Assembly (NCBI GenBank): GCA_000242935.3
Contig: CP007053.1
Span: forward strand, 2,837,001 to 2,901,000
Direction: 5' to 3'
Length of the DNA: 64,000 nucleotides
DNA from: Opitutaceae bacterium TAV5
GTDB taxonomy: Bacteria > Verrucomicrobiota > Verrucomicrobiia > Opitutales > Opitutaceae
The position numbers were made by a program, and so were the translations under genes. How positions within the stretch are numbered: the stretch's first letter is position 1; each line of letters begins with the position of its first letter. The notes under the pieces were generated by a model, which was given only the letters and a program-made list of their open reading frames with translations, was not told where the DNA came from and ran no database searches. Positions 1-7,704 of the stretch are shown here, piece after piece.

Positions 1-455
1 CCCCGGCGGACACGGCGGAGCACACGTATCAGGCGCGCTGGCACCTGCTCACCACGCAGACCCGTCGCGATGCCGGCGCCGGCGCGGTCGTCACCGCCGA
101 CGCCGGCCAGCCCAATCTCGCCATCGTCCCGCTCCTCGCCGACGGGCTCGAAGTCGCCGCCGTTTCGGGCCAGACCGAGCCCGAACTGCTCGGCTGGGAT
201 GTGCGCAAGGACACCGTTCCGCAAAACGTCCCCGCCACCACCGTCACGCACACGCGGCGCGGTTCCGGTCGGCAATCGTTCCTCACGCTGCTGTTGCCGC
301 TTCGCGCCGATGCCGGGCCCGGCAATCCCATCATCAAAACCATCGAGCCTGCCGGTGGCGGCGCCGTTCGCGTCACCCTCGCCGACGGCCGCATCCTTTC
401 GCTCGCCTCCGGCACCGATCCCGACACCCCCGTCACCGTTTCGGAGACCCGCTAA
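1..455 (+). CDS. C-terminal end of a heparinase II/III-like protein (partial)
   Basis: The reading frame is open from the window edge (codons from base 3) to a TAA at 453-455, so about 150 C-terminal residues are visible and the start lies outside. The visible part contains YQARWHLL near its beginning, then TADAGQPNLAIVPL, then VSGQTEPELLGWD, and ends in beta-strand-like sequence (IIKTIEPAGGGAVRVTLADG). The order Tyr-x-x-x-Trp-His, a hydrophobic 'nlaivPL' strand, 'GQ..PELLGW' and a final 'LLPL' strand resembles the C-terminal beta-sandwich of heparinase II/III-like polysaccharide lyases. The catalytic alpha/alpha toroid is not in the window, so substrate and activity cannot be judged. The family call rests on pattern memory only. 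Confidence 0.6.
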   Translation, partial: PADTAEHTYQARWHLLTTQTRRDAGAGAVVTADAGQPNLAIVPLLADGLEVAAVSGQTEPELLGWDVRKDTVPQNVPATTVTHTRRGSGRQSFLTLLLPLRADAGPGNPIIKTIEPAGGGAVRVTLADGRILSLASGTDPDTPVTVSETR

Positions 456-571
456 CAAAACACCTCCCGCCAGTCCGACCTTCCCTTGCCATCTTTGTCG
501 CCGCCATCCTCGGGCCCGCAACGCTCGTCTTGCCGGCCGGCCGGCGCGGCGCTGCTGTCCGCGATGTCGGG

Positions 572-1111
572 TCACTCCCACCGCTTGCGATACAGCACAT
601 GGGGACGCAGCGGGTGATTTTCCGGCACGGCGGGGTGCGGGAAATCGTCGTGCGGGTTGCGGGAAAAACCGAGCCGCTCCATCAGGCGGCGCGAGCGGAA
701 GTTGCTTTCAGTCGTAAACGCGACCAGCTCCGGCAGGCGCAGCGTGTCACGTGCATAAGTCATCGCCATGGAGGCGGCGGCGAAGGCGATGCCGCGGCCC
801 CAGAATTTTTTGTGGAAACGCCAGCCGATCTCGACGCAGGGCGTGAAGTGCGTTTCCCACGCCGGCTCGTTCAAGCCGGTGAGCCCGGCCAACTCGCCGT
901 CCACCTCGACGGCCCAGAGTCCCCAGCCGCGGCGGTCGATGTCGTTGCGCATCCGCTGCATGAATGCACCGCTTTCCTCGTGCGTGAGCGGTTTCAGGAA
1001 AAACCGCATCACCTCCGCATCCGCACACATTGCCGCGAAGGAATCGAAGTCATTGTCGCGCCATTGGCGCAGGGCAGGGGAGGGAGGGTTGGACGTGGTG
1101 GCGGATGACAT
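572..1111 (-). CDS. GNAT-family N-acetyltransferase (RimJ/RimL type)
   Basis: A 179-residue protein, the usual length for a single-domain GNAT of the Acetyltransf_3 (RimJ/RimL-like) type. The N-terminal part contains LRQWRDNDFDSFAAMCAD, the typical first strand and helix with a 'D...' acceptor-side loop. The middle carries WAVEVDGELAGLTGL, then EIGWRFHKKFWGRGIAFAAA, where the R-x-x-x-x-x-G-R-G-I-A segment matches the acetyl-CoA pyrophosphate-binding loop. The C-terminal N-x-x-S-x-R-L-M-E-R-L-G-F element is the standard GNAT helix. There is no signal peptide, so it is cytoplasmic. It faces the upstream partial gene convergently and shows no operon partner. The acetyl acceptor cannot be deduced. 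The ATG at 1111 is the only sensible start. Confidence 0.88.
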   Translation of the reverse strand: MSSATTSNPPSPALRQWRDNDFDSFAAMCADAEVMRFFLKPLTHEESGAFMQRMRNDIDRRGWGLWAVEVDGELAGLTGLNEPAWETHFTPCVEIGWRFHKKFWGRGIAFAAASMAMTYARDTLRLPELVAFTTESNFRSRRLMERLGFSRNPHDDFPHPAVPENHPLRPHVLYRKRWE

Positions 1112-1176
1112 CCGCGTGATGCAGGGTGACGCGAAACCGGTCTGTCAAGACCGGGTGAAAAACGTTTTCGTTTTCA

Positions 1177-1544
1177 ACTACCGATGCGATCGAGCTGATG
1201 CAGGAAGGCAGACGGGATGTCGCCTGCAGGGGTAACGGGAACATCCCGCGTCAACGCCGCCTCCGCATCGCAGACAGAACGTGTGCACGCACGGGCCAGA
1301 TCATCGGAAAAACGCGGAGCCCCCTGTCCCCACCCGTCGCCGAGATGGCTCAGGCTCCGCTTTGGCGCACCAGGCGAACAAATCGCGGGACGTCGAGACT
1401 GTCCACGCGGCGGTTCCATTCGCCTGGCGGGGTGGCGGAGGCGGCCTTGCTGCTGGCGGGCTTGTCGAGGTAATGGAACATCCGGCCGGGGCGGGCGGAA
1501 CATAGCCAGACGGCACGGCTGTCGGAGCGGTTTTTCATGATCAA
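1177..1544 (-). pseudogene. Decayed fucosidase-like (GH29-like) gene, N-terminal fragment plus possible C-terminal scrap
   Basis: From ATG codons at 1544 and 1538 the minus strand reads MKNRSDSRAVWLCS, then GRMFHYLDKPASSK, then GEWNRRVDSLDVPRFVR, and stops at about 1350 after VRQSGA. The F-H-Y-L-D-x-P-A-S ... E-W-N-x-x-V-D-x-x-D-V pattern recalls the start of a GH29-like (alpha-L-fucosidase-like) protein group; a full protein would run several hundred residues further. In another frame 1177-1248 reads TPAGDIPSAFLHQLDRIGS, which vaguely resembles the 'G-x-IP ... L-x-x-IG' end of GH29 domains, so an internal deletion plus frameshift is possible. It lies directly downstream of the sugar-binding protein gene, in the place expected for another glycosidase of module A. 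The fragment is clear; the family assignment is moderate. Confidence 0.5.
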
Positions 1545-1563
1545 TGACTACGGGCATTTTTCA
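1497..1563. repeat. Direct repeat, copy 1 (partner at 4743-4809)
   Basis: Bases 1497-1554 match 4743-4800 over 58 positions with one difference (T at 1535, G at 4781). The match continues more weakly to 1563/4809 (7 of 9). On the minus strand it covers the end of an upstream gene plus the ATG and first 14 codons of the fucosidase-like remnant (NRSDSRAVWLC). Confidence 0.95.
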
Positions 1564-3165
1564 TTTAGCACGTCCCGACTTGCGGTCGAGCTCGCTTTGT
1601 ATCCAGGCGCGGGTGCCTTCCTGCTGGTTTTGCGCCTCAATGGTCTCACTAATGTGACGCAGGAGGACATTGTTGTCGGTGCCGGGATAAAAGAGGAGTT
1701 CGTTGTTGGCCGCGAGGATGAGGTCCTGGCGCCCGATGTTGAGGCGGGCGATGTGGATCTGGCGGGCGAGGTCCTGACGAACGGCGGCGGGCAGGCGAGG
1801 ATTGACGATGGACTTGAATTCCTCGACGGAGCCGGAGGGTTGTACGAGGTTGTTGTTGGCGTTTTCGAGGATGCGCCTGGTATTGCCACCGATGGTGCGG
1901 ATGTTGAAGCCGTCCACGTAGCCGTTGGTGCGGGGGAGAAAAGGCTGGACGAAGCGCGGGGCCTCCACGTCAACGATGCCGGGAAGCCAGTCGCTCAACC
2001 GGGTGAATTTGGCGTTGGAGGTCCTGGAGGTGATAAACTGGAGGAAGTCGATGGCGCGTTCACGGTGGCGGGATTGGCGCAAGATGCCGAAGCTGAGGCT
2101 GACGGTAGTGGCGGCTTCGGAAGCGGGGCCGTACACATGGGCTCCGTATTCGGGATGAGAACGCGAGGGTATCGGGATTTCAAATACCTTGACTTCGAAG
2201 GACGCCTGCTGACGGAAGCTGGGGGCATCCCAACTGCCAGCCGCGATCATGAGGGCGCGGCTTTGCACAAAGTAGAAGGCGGAATCCTCACGGGTGACGG
2301 ACATATAGCCGGGCTGAAGACGCAGGCCGACGTCACGGGTGATGGAAAGCATGCTTTCGATGGCAGGGGTGTCCAGGGACCAGTCGCCACGCAGATAGCC
2401 AATGCCAACCTCGGCGGGGTCCTGCTTCATGGAATAATTGCGCAGGACAGAACGGGCGAGGCGCTGGGTCTGGCTGGCGGCGAGTTTGTCGATGAGATGG
2501 GGACCGTTGGCCTTGGAACCGGCGACGGGGATGACCTTGGCGCCGGTTTTCCCGGCGTAGTCGCGGACACGGTCGCAGATGGCGATGAACTGGTCGAAGT
2601 CGGCGGGGACGGGGGTGTCGCCGAGGATGCGTCTCCAGAGGGAGGCGTTGTAATAGACGCGAACGGTGTGCATGGACATCCCGACGCCATAGTATTCGAG
2701 GAGGTTGGGACGGTAACCTCCGACAAGGCCGTCGATGAAGGTGTCGCGCCATGCGGTGTTTTCGAGGTCGGTGCCCTGGTTATAGGGGTTGGGTTGCTCG
2801 ACGAGATCGGAGAGCGGATGGAAAAAGCGGGAGAGCATTTCATCCTCGCCGGCGGAGAGGCCGCCAATCTGGAGAATGTCGGCGGCGGTGCCTCCGATGA
2901 GTTGGGTCTGTATCCACTGGGCATAGGTGCGCTCGGGGATGGCGAGTTGTTCGATTTTGACTTCGGGGTGGAGTTTTTCGTAGTCACGGGCGAGGGCGTC
3001 GAACGCCTTGCGCAGGCCGCCTTCGAGCTGCCAGTGGGCGAAGCGGATGATCTCGCCGCCTTGAGCCCCGGCGCGGGCGCGTCCGAAGACTTTGAAGAGG
3101 GCAAAGGAAAAGCAGCCGAGGAGCAGGAGGAGGCCGATAATGTTGCCGAGGTTTTCGCGTTTCAT
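1561..3165 (-). CDS. Extracellular sugar-binding protein of an ABC transporter (family 1 type)
   Basis: A 534-residue protein with a hydrophobic N-terminus (IIGLLLLLGCFSFALF) that is either a membrane anchor or, less clearly, a lipoprotein signal (LLGC). The mature part starts EIIRFAHWQLEGGLRKAF, typical of family 1 carbohydrate-binding proteins, followed by the 'LHPEVKIEQ' strand, the ADILQIGG hinge region and a long alpha/beta body. It would capture an oligosaccharide outside the membrane. No permease or ATPase gene lies beside it; the only permeases in the window are at 22240-24020. The GH20 gene upstream ends 35 nt before its ATG, so co-transcription is likely and an aminosugar-containing ligand is a reasonable guess. 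The decayed fucosidase-like fragment follows directly downstream. Confidence 0.85.
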   Translation of the reverse strand: MKRENLGNIIGLLLLLGCFSFALFKVFGRARAGAQGGEIIRFAHWQLEGGLRKAFDALARDYEKLHPEVKIEQLAIPERTYAQWIQTQLIGGTAADILQIGGLSAGEDEMLSRFFHPLSDLVEQPNPYNQGTDLENTAWRDTFIDGLVGGYRPNLLEYYGVGMSMHTVRVYYNASLWRRILGDTPVPADFDQFIAICDRVRDYAGKTGAKVIPVAGSKANGPHLIDKLAASQTQRLARSVLRNYSMKQDPAEVGIGYLRGDWSLDTPAIESMLSITRDVGLRLQPGYMSVTREDSAFYFVQSRALMIAAGSWDAPSFRQQASFEVKVFEIPIPSRSHPEYGAHVYGPASEAATTVSLSFGILRQSRHRERAIDFLQFITSRTSNAKFTRLSDWLPGIVDVEAPRFVQPFLPRTNGYVDGFNIRTIGGNTRRILENANNNLVQPSGSVEEFKSIVNPRLPAAVRQDLARQIHIARLNIGRQDLILAANNELLFYPGTDNNVLLRHISETIEAQNQQEGTRAWIQSELDRKSGRAK

Positions 3166-3200
3166 CGAGAAGAGGATGGCTTTCGTTTGAAAGCTCCGGA

Positions 3201-4676
3201 TTACTCATCTGTCGGATCAGGTGATAAGGGACGGTAATTGACGCCCTGGAAAAGATCACTGGCGAGCAGGGTGCGAAGACGGTTCCGAAAGGAGGCCGGA
3301 TTTTTCCGCCCGGGAGTTGTCCAGGCGACTTCCGCCAAAGCGCACAGACGCGGGAATGCCATGTATTCGAGATCGGAATACTCAGGAACAAGCTCGCTCC
3401 AGAGGCAGGCCTGCACGCCGAGAACGAGGTTGTGCCGGGAGGGGTCGAGGCCGGCAGGGACAGGTTCATAGCCGTAAACTTTTTCCAATGTGGTGATGTG
3501 CGAGCCCATCGCTGGTGGCTCGGTCGCGTGGTCGCCCTGAGCGTAGTCGAAATAACAGTGACTGGACGGGGTCATGACTACGGGGTTGCCCTGTTCGAAC
3601 GCAACCTGCATCCAGGCGGTGTCGTCGCGCCAGGACATCACGACGGCGGTCGGCGAGAGGCCGCCTTCGTGGATATCGTCCCAGCCGACGAGTTGGCGGC
3701 CGCGCGAACGGAGGAAGGTTTCGATGCGGCGCACGAACCAGCTTTGCAGGGCGTCGCCATCGGCGAGCCCGTGCGCGGACATCACGCGGCGCGCGGTCGG
3801 GGAGGCGAGCCACTGGTCCTTCGGCACCTCGTCGCCACCGATGTGGATGCAGGGGGAGGGAAACAGGTCGAGAATCTCGTCGAGCACGTTTTCGAGAAAT
3901 CGGAAAACCGCTTCGGTTGGCGCGAAGGTGTAGCGGTGGATGATCCAGCGGGTTTGCACGGCGGGATTGAAGTCCGGCGCGTCCTGGTTGCCGAACTCGG
4001 GGTAGGCGGCGATGGCGGCGGAGGCGTGGCCGGGCATATCGATCTCGGGCACTACAGTGATGTGACGTTCGGCGGCATAGGCGACGATCTCGCGGATTTG
4101 GTCCTGCGTATAAAAACCACCGTAGCGTTTTCCGTCGCCCTGCGTGCGGTCGTGGAGGAGAGGCGACTCGGCCCGCCATGCGCCGACTTCGGTAAGGCGG
4201 GGATATTTTTTGATCTCGATGCGCCAGCCTTGGTCGTCGGTGAGGTGCCAGTGAAAAACGTTGAACTTGAGCAGCGCCATCAGGTCGAGGAAGCGCTTGA
4301 GCTCATCCGCAGTCTTCATGTAACGAGCGACATCCACATGGACGCCACGCCATGCGAAGCGTGGCTGGTCGCCGATAAACAGGGCAGGGAGTGCGGTGGC
4401 ATTGGCAGCCCGGGCGTTGGCGACGAGTTGCCGAAGGGTTTGCCGAGCGTAAAACAGACCGCGTTCGGTGCTCGCGGCGAGCGTGATGCGACCGCGGGTG
4501 GCGGGAGCATCAGGAGTGATTTCGAGCGTGTAGGCCTCGTCCGACGCCAGGTCGTCGGAAGCGGCTGACATGAGCCGGCAATGAATGTCGGCGGTCGGAA
4601 TATCGGCATGGGCGGACGGCAGGGCATAGCTGCCTTCACGTGATTCGGAGGAAACCGGAAGCGGTATGGTTGTCAT
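3201..4676 (-). CDS. GH20 beta-N-acetylhexosaminidase
   Basis: A 491-residue protein. An N-terminal alpha/beta domain (about residues 1-100) precedes the (beta/alpha)8 barrel, which begins FAWRGVHVDVARYM. FHWHLTDDQGWRIEIK (about 141-156) and VVPEIDMPGHASAA (about 208-221) are strongly conserved GH20 segments. The catalytic Asp-Glu pair lies in HIGGDEVP (D282, E283). These enzymes release terminal GlcNAc or GalNAc by substrate-assisted catalysis. No signal peptide is visible, so the enzyme probably works in the cytoplasm on imported oligosaccharides, which fits the adjacent sugar-binding protein. A perfect 16-bp palindrome lies 10 nt upstream of the ATG. Confidence 0.95.
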   Translation of the reverse strand: MTTIPLPVSSESREGSYALPSAHADIPTADIHCRLMSAASDDLASDEAYTLEITPDAPATRGRITLAASTERGLFYARQTLRQLVANARAANATALPALFIGDQPRFAWRGVHVDVARYMKTADELKRFLDLMALLKFNVFHWHLTDDQGWRIEIKKYPRLTEVGAWRAESPLLHDRTQGDGKRYGGFYTQDQIREIVAYAAERHITVVPEIDMPGHASAAIAAYPEFGNQDAPDFNPAVQTRWIIHRYTFAPTEAVFRFLENVLDEILDLFPSPCIHIGGDEVPKDQWLASPTARRVMSAHGLADGDALQSWFVRRIETFLRSRGRQLVGWDDIHEGGLSPTAVVMSWRDDTAWMQVAFEQGNPVVMTPSSHCYFDYAQGDHATEPPAMGSHITTLEKVYGYEPVPAGLDPSRHNLVLGVQACLWSELVPEYSDLEYMAFPRLCALAEVAWTTPGRKNPASFRNRLRTLLASDLFQGVNYRPLSPDPTDE

Positions 4677-4686
4677 GAGAGGATCG

Positions 4687-4702
4687 TCAGTATTGATACT
4701 GA
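4687..4702. promoter_or_regulatory. Perfect 16-bp palindrome upstream of GH20 (operator candidate)
   Basis: TCAGTATTGATACTGA has two 7-bp arms around a TG centre and sits 10 nt before the GH20 start codon at 4676. Its AT-rich content stands out from the GC-rich surroundings. LacI-type repressors bind such palindromes, but which regulator uses it is unknown. Confidence 0.35.
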
Positions 4703-4724
4703 AATTACGAGTGTCCGGTCATAA

Positions 4725-4784
4725 TCAGGCCAAGGGGGGGAGGGAACATAGCCAGACGGCACGGCTGTCGGAGCGGTTTTGCAT
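4725..4784 (-). pseudogene. Second remnant of the fucosidase-like gene start (19 codons)
   Basis: The ATG at 4784 opens a 19-codon frame whose first 14 codons (MQNRSDSRAVWLCS) match the remnant at 1538, after which the sequence diverges into a short tail (LPPLA) and a TGA at 4725. It lies 9 nt after the stop of the 948-aa gene and before GH20. I read it as the stump of a deleted glycosidase gene. It could instead be a short translated leader for GH20. Confidence 0.45.
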
Positions 4785-4809
4785 GATCAATGACTACGGG
4801 AGTTTTTCA
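4743..4809. repeat. Direct repeat, copy 2 (partner at 1497-1563)
   Basis: Second copy of the 58-nt near-identical direct repeat. It contains the stop codon region of the 948-aa gene (TAG, bases 4794-4796) and the first codons of the small remnant. Confidence 0.95.
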
Positions 4810-7640
4810 AAATCATCCAGACTGGCAGCCTGACGCACACGTATGACGGCCCGCCAGGTCTCCCCCGCAGGCCTCGCACGCGCGGAGTGTCCGCCAGCTT
4901 CCGATGGGGCTTCCGTCAGGACGAGCAGGGGCGATTCAACCGGTCCGGCGTCTCCGGAGGTGATCAAGGTCGCATCGCGCGTTCCCGCCGTGGTGCTGCG
5001 AACCCGTTCGTCGTTCGCATGGTTCTTCATCCATCCAAAACCGGAATCTTTGTTGTAAACCATGCTCCCGGAGAGGCGTTCATAGCCGGCGGCGGGTTGG
5101 ATGTTCGCAGGGCCCACGTCGAACAACCGGACCGGGGCGCCGTCCGCGACGCGGGTGATGATGAGTGCGTTGACCTTCCAATGCTGCGAGGGAGAGGGTT
5201 TGAATCGCAAACGGAGGGAGCCATCGCGGACAACAACCGGGAATGTCCGTTCGGCAAACTCGCCTGCCCGCGCCTTGACGAGGATGCCCGGGTCCACGCC
5301 GTTGGCATCAATCCGAAACGGAGCCGTCTCATTGTCGGCATCGCCGCTCACCAGCGTAACATTGTAAGAGGCATTGGGGAGATCCATGCGGAAATGAAGG
5401 GGGGCCTGATTCTCCGTTCCCGCCGGTGCTTCCGGCCTCCATGCGCCCGTCATCGCCGTGACGCCCACGCAGAGCGAACCGTAACGGGCGGACAGCGTGC
5501 GCCCGTTGAGGCGTTTTTCATCCACTCGCGGCAAAACCGGGGCAAGAGACAGCCGCACATCGTCCAGATGGCAGGCCTCCGTTGTGGTCACTGTGATTTC
5601 CCCGTCGAGACGTCCGAGGCCCAGCGTCCAACGTTCGACCGTTTCGACAGGAAGCCGGGCGGGGAGCCCCCCCGACCATGTGCCCCCTGTTATCTTGCCC
5701 ACAGGCCGGCCAAACAGCATCGGGCGGGCGGTCTGTCCAGCCGACATGCGGGTTTGCCGGGTGGTGATGGTCACCGTCCGTCCATCCTTGCTGGCTTGCT
5801 GGTCAATGTGGGGAGCCATCTCGCCAAGGAACCAGGATTGCCCGTTCTGAAAAAGTTCCACGAACACACCCGCCAAACCGGAGGACGGAGCGGCATCAAT
5901 ATCGTCTGATGAAAGACCGTCATCGGGGCGATCCGGCGTCGTCAGGGCCGACACCCGTGTATCCAGTGATGAATGACGGCCGGAGAGATTGACCGTCCAT
6001 GTCCCCAGGGGCGTTGTTTGCCGCATCTGCCATCCGGCGGTTTCCGGAGCCGGACGCAGGAAATTTGTGGGGATTGGCTCCACGAGTCCCCGGGCGCTGC
6101 TCAGCCAGTAAAAGGACAAGGGGTCAACCACCCGCCGGTTGGATTTTTCGATGTAGTTGCGCAGTTCCCTGATGCGCCCTCTGAGAAGGGGGGATCGGGT
6201 CGCCTGAAAAACCAGTTCGAGCGCGGCGTTGCTGGTGGAGAACGGCGCTGTGTGCCACATGTGTTTTGCGTAGGGCGACATGCCGCAATCCATCATGCCG
6301 CCGGGTTCGAGAAACTTTTCGTAATACTCCTGGTGTCGCTTGATCTGCGCGAGTGCCTCGGGGTCGTCACTCAATTGCCAATACCGTCCCAGGTAGTGCA
6401 GCGTGATTTTCGTGTAATGGGGCGCCGGCGGCCAACCTTTGAGATAGTCCCAGGTGCTCCCTGTGAAACACTGGCCGAGAAGACGAGTCCTCTCCACGGA
6501 CTCCGCCCGGAGTTGTGCGTCGTCAAACAACTCGGCGGCCTGCCTGAGGATGAGGAGGTAGGCGGCGTCCATGTTCGGGTAGCCCGCAAAGCGACCAAAA
6601 ACGAGTTCCCGCCCATATGTCTCTTTCTGGAAAGCACAGGCCCGCCAGTAAAGCCGGGCGAACTTCTCGTGTGTCTCCTCTGTCAGCAATGGCCAGGCAA
6701 GAATGACCGTGTCAAAAAAATTGGGCAGGACAAACCGGTCAACATTCGGATCGGGTGTGCGCAGGGTGCCCGGTTCTCCATAGTGCGAGAGAATCCAGTC
6801 CACGCCTTCCCTGACCCGGACGATGGCTTCGTTTTTCTGGAAAAAACGGCTTCCGGGAGTGACGGCAGCTATCACCATCGCATGCAGGTCAACGCACCGG
6901 TAGGCGATGGTCCAGCCTTCGCGTCCCTTGTGTAGTCCTTCCGAAGTGATGTGAGGGAGCGGGTTTTGGATAAAAAGGCGGGCGCGGTCATCCAGACGCC
7001 CGAGCAGCAGATCGAAATCGGGGCCGGCCTCCCGGCGGCTGTTCTGAATACGATCGGTCTCCAGCGTGTGAAGTTGACTGGCCCGCGCGAACGCAGTCCG
7101 GATTGCCGCGGAGGAGGCTGTGTCCGGATTTTCGATCAGGGAAAAATCATCGAAATCGGCAACGACTTTGGCGTGATCGAAGGAGTGTATCCAGACCGCC
7201 ATACGTGTTGCCTGTTCGGGAGCGATCGCCACGAGTGAATAAGTTGCCCATCCGGCGGACTCGGGGATCGACTTCACGAACTGTTTTGGTGTGTCGATCC
7301 GGTTTCCCTTCGCGTCGAAGAAACGCAGATAAACTCCGATCCCGGCGCCCTGCACGATTCTGGCATGGAAGGTGAGTTTGTAGTCGTTGCCGGGCGTGAC
7401 GGGCAGCTTTTGGGAAAACAGGCTGCTGCCGCTGGTCTCGTCATCGTCGGTTACCCGGAGCCCGAGCCTGCCACTGTGGGCTGCTTCGGGAATGATCCGG
7501 CTCATTCCCTTGTCCGCCGCCGCCACCATCCAGCCATCGGGGCCGTTTTCGAAGCCGGGATCGGGAAAGGGAATGTCGGTGGCGGCCTGGACGGAAGCCC
7601 AGGCCACCACGCCAAACCAAATGGAAAAGAGATGCCTCAT
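4794..7640 (-). CDS. Large secreted carbohydrate-binding / polysaccharide-degrading candidate (948 aa)
   Basis: A signal peptide is visible (MRHLFSIWFGVVAWASVQA). Residues ~22-170 form a CBM4/9-like beta-sandwich, with DPGFENGPDGWMV at the start and KLTFHARIVQGAGIGVYLRF in the middle. Residues ~200-520 are rich in helices (RCVDLHAMVIAAVTPGSRF, FFDTVILAWPLL, NMDAAYLLILRQA), suggesting an alpha/alpha-toroid as in polysaccharide lyases or unsaturated glucuronyl hydrolases. The last ~130 residues (YNVTLVSGDADNE ... APFRIDANGV ... KVNALIITRV) look like a malectin- or rhamnogalacturonan-type beta-sandwich. I do not recognise an exact family. It lies 64 nt downstream of the clan-A glycosidase and belongs to the same apparent operon. 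It is probably an exported enzyme acting on a polymer whose pieces GH20 and the binding protein then handle. Confidence 0.7.
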   Translation of the reverse strand: MRHLFSIWFGVVAWASVQAATDIPFPDPGFENGPDGWMVAAADKGMSRIIPEAAHSGRLGLRVTDDDETSGSSLFSQKLPVTPGNDYKLTFHARIVQGAGIGVYLRFFDAKGNRIDTPKQFVKSIPESAGWATYSLVAIAPEQATRMAVWIHSFDHAKVVADFDDFSLIENPDTASSAAIRTAFARASQLHTLETDRIQNSRREAGPDFDLLLGRLDDRARLFIQNPLPHITSEGLHKGREGWTIAYRCVDLHAMVIAAVTPGSRFFQKNEAIVRVREGVDWILSHYGEPGTLRTPDPNVDRFVLPNFFDTVILAWPLLTEETHEKFARLYWRACAFQKETYGRELVFGRFAGYPNMDAAYLLILRQAAELFDDAQLRAESVERTRLLGQCFTGSTWDYLKGWPPAPHYTKITLHYLGRYWQLSDDPEALAQIKRHQEYYEKFLEPGGMMDCGMSPYAKHMWHTAPFSTSNAALELVFQATRSPLLRGRIRELRNYIEKSNRRVVDPLSFYWLSSARGLVEPIPTNFLRPAPETAGWQMRQTTPLGTWTVNLSGRHSSLDTRVSALTTPDRPDDGLSSDDIDAAPSSGLAGVFVELFQNGQSWFLGEMAPHIDQQASKDGRTVTITTRQTRMSAGQTARPMLFGRPVGKITGGTWSGGLPARLPVETVERWTLGLGRLDGEITVTTTEACHLDDVRLSLAPVLPRVDEKRLNGRTLSARYGSLCVGVTAMTGAWRPEAPAGTENQAPLHFRMDLPNASYNVTLVSGDADNETAPFRIDANGVDPGILVKARAGEFAERTFPVVVRDGSLRLRFKPSPSQHWKVNALIITRVADGAPVRLFDVGPANIQPAAGYERLSGSMVYNKDSGFGWMKNHANDERVRSTTAGTRDATLITSGDAGPVESPLLVLTEAPSEAGGHSARARPAGETWRAVIRVRQAASLDDFEKLP

Positions 7641-7704
7641 ATCAAGAATCCCTACGAGTTCAGATCGGCGGTCGCCTCCGCTTTTTCGGCGATACGGATG
7701 AGGA

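Noticed and set aside
1537-3237. 566-codon plus-strand frame opposite the sugar-binding protein
   Set aside because: Shadow frame, no family features; the minus strand carries a clear binding protein.
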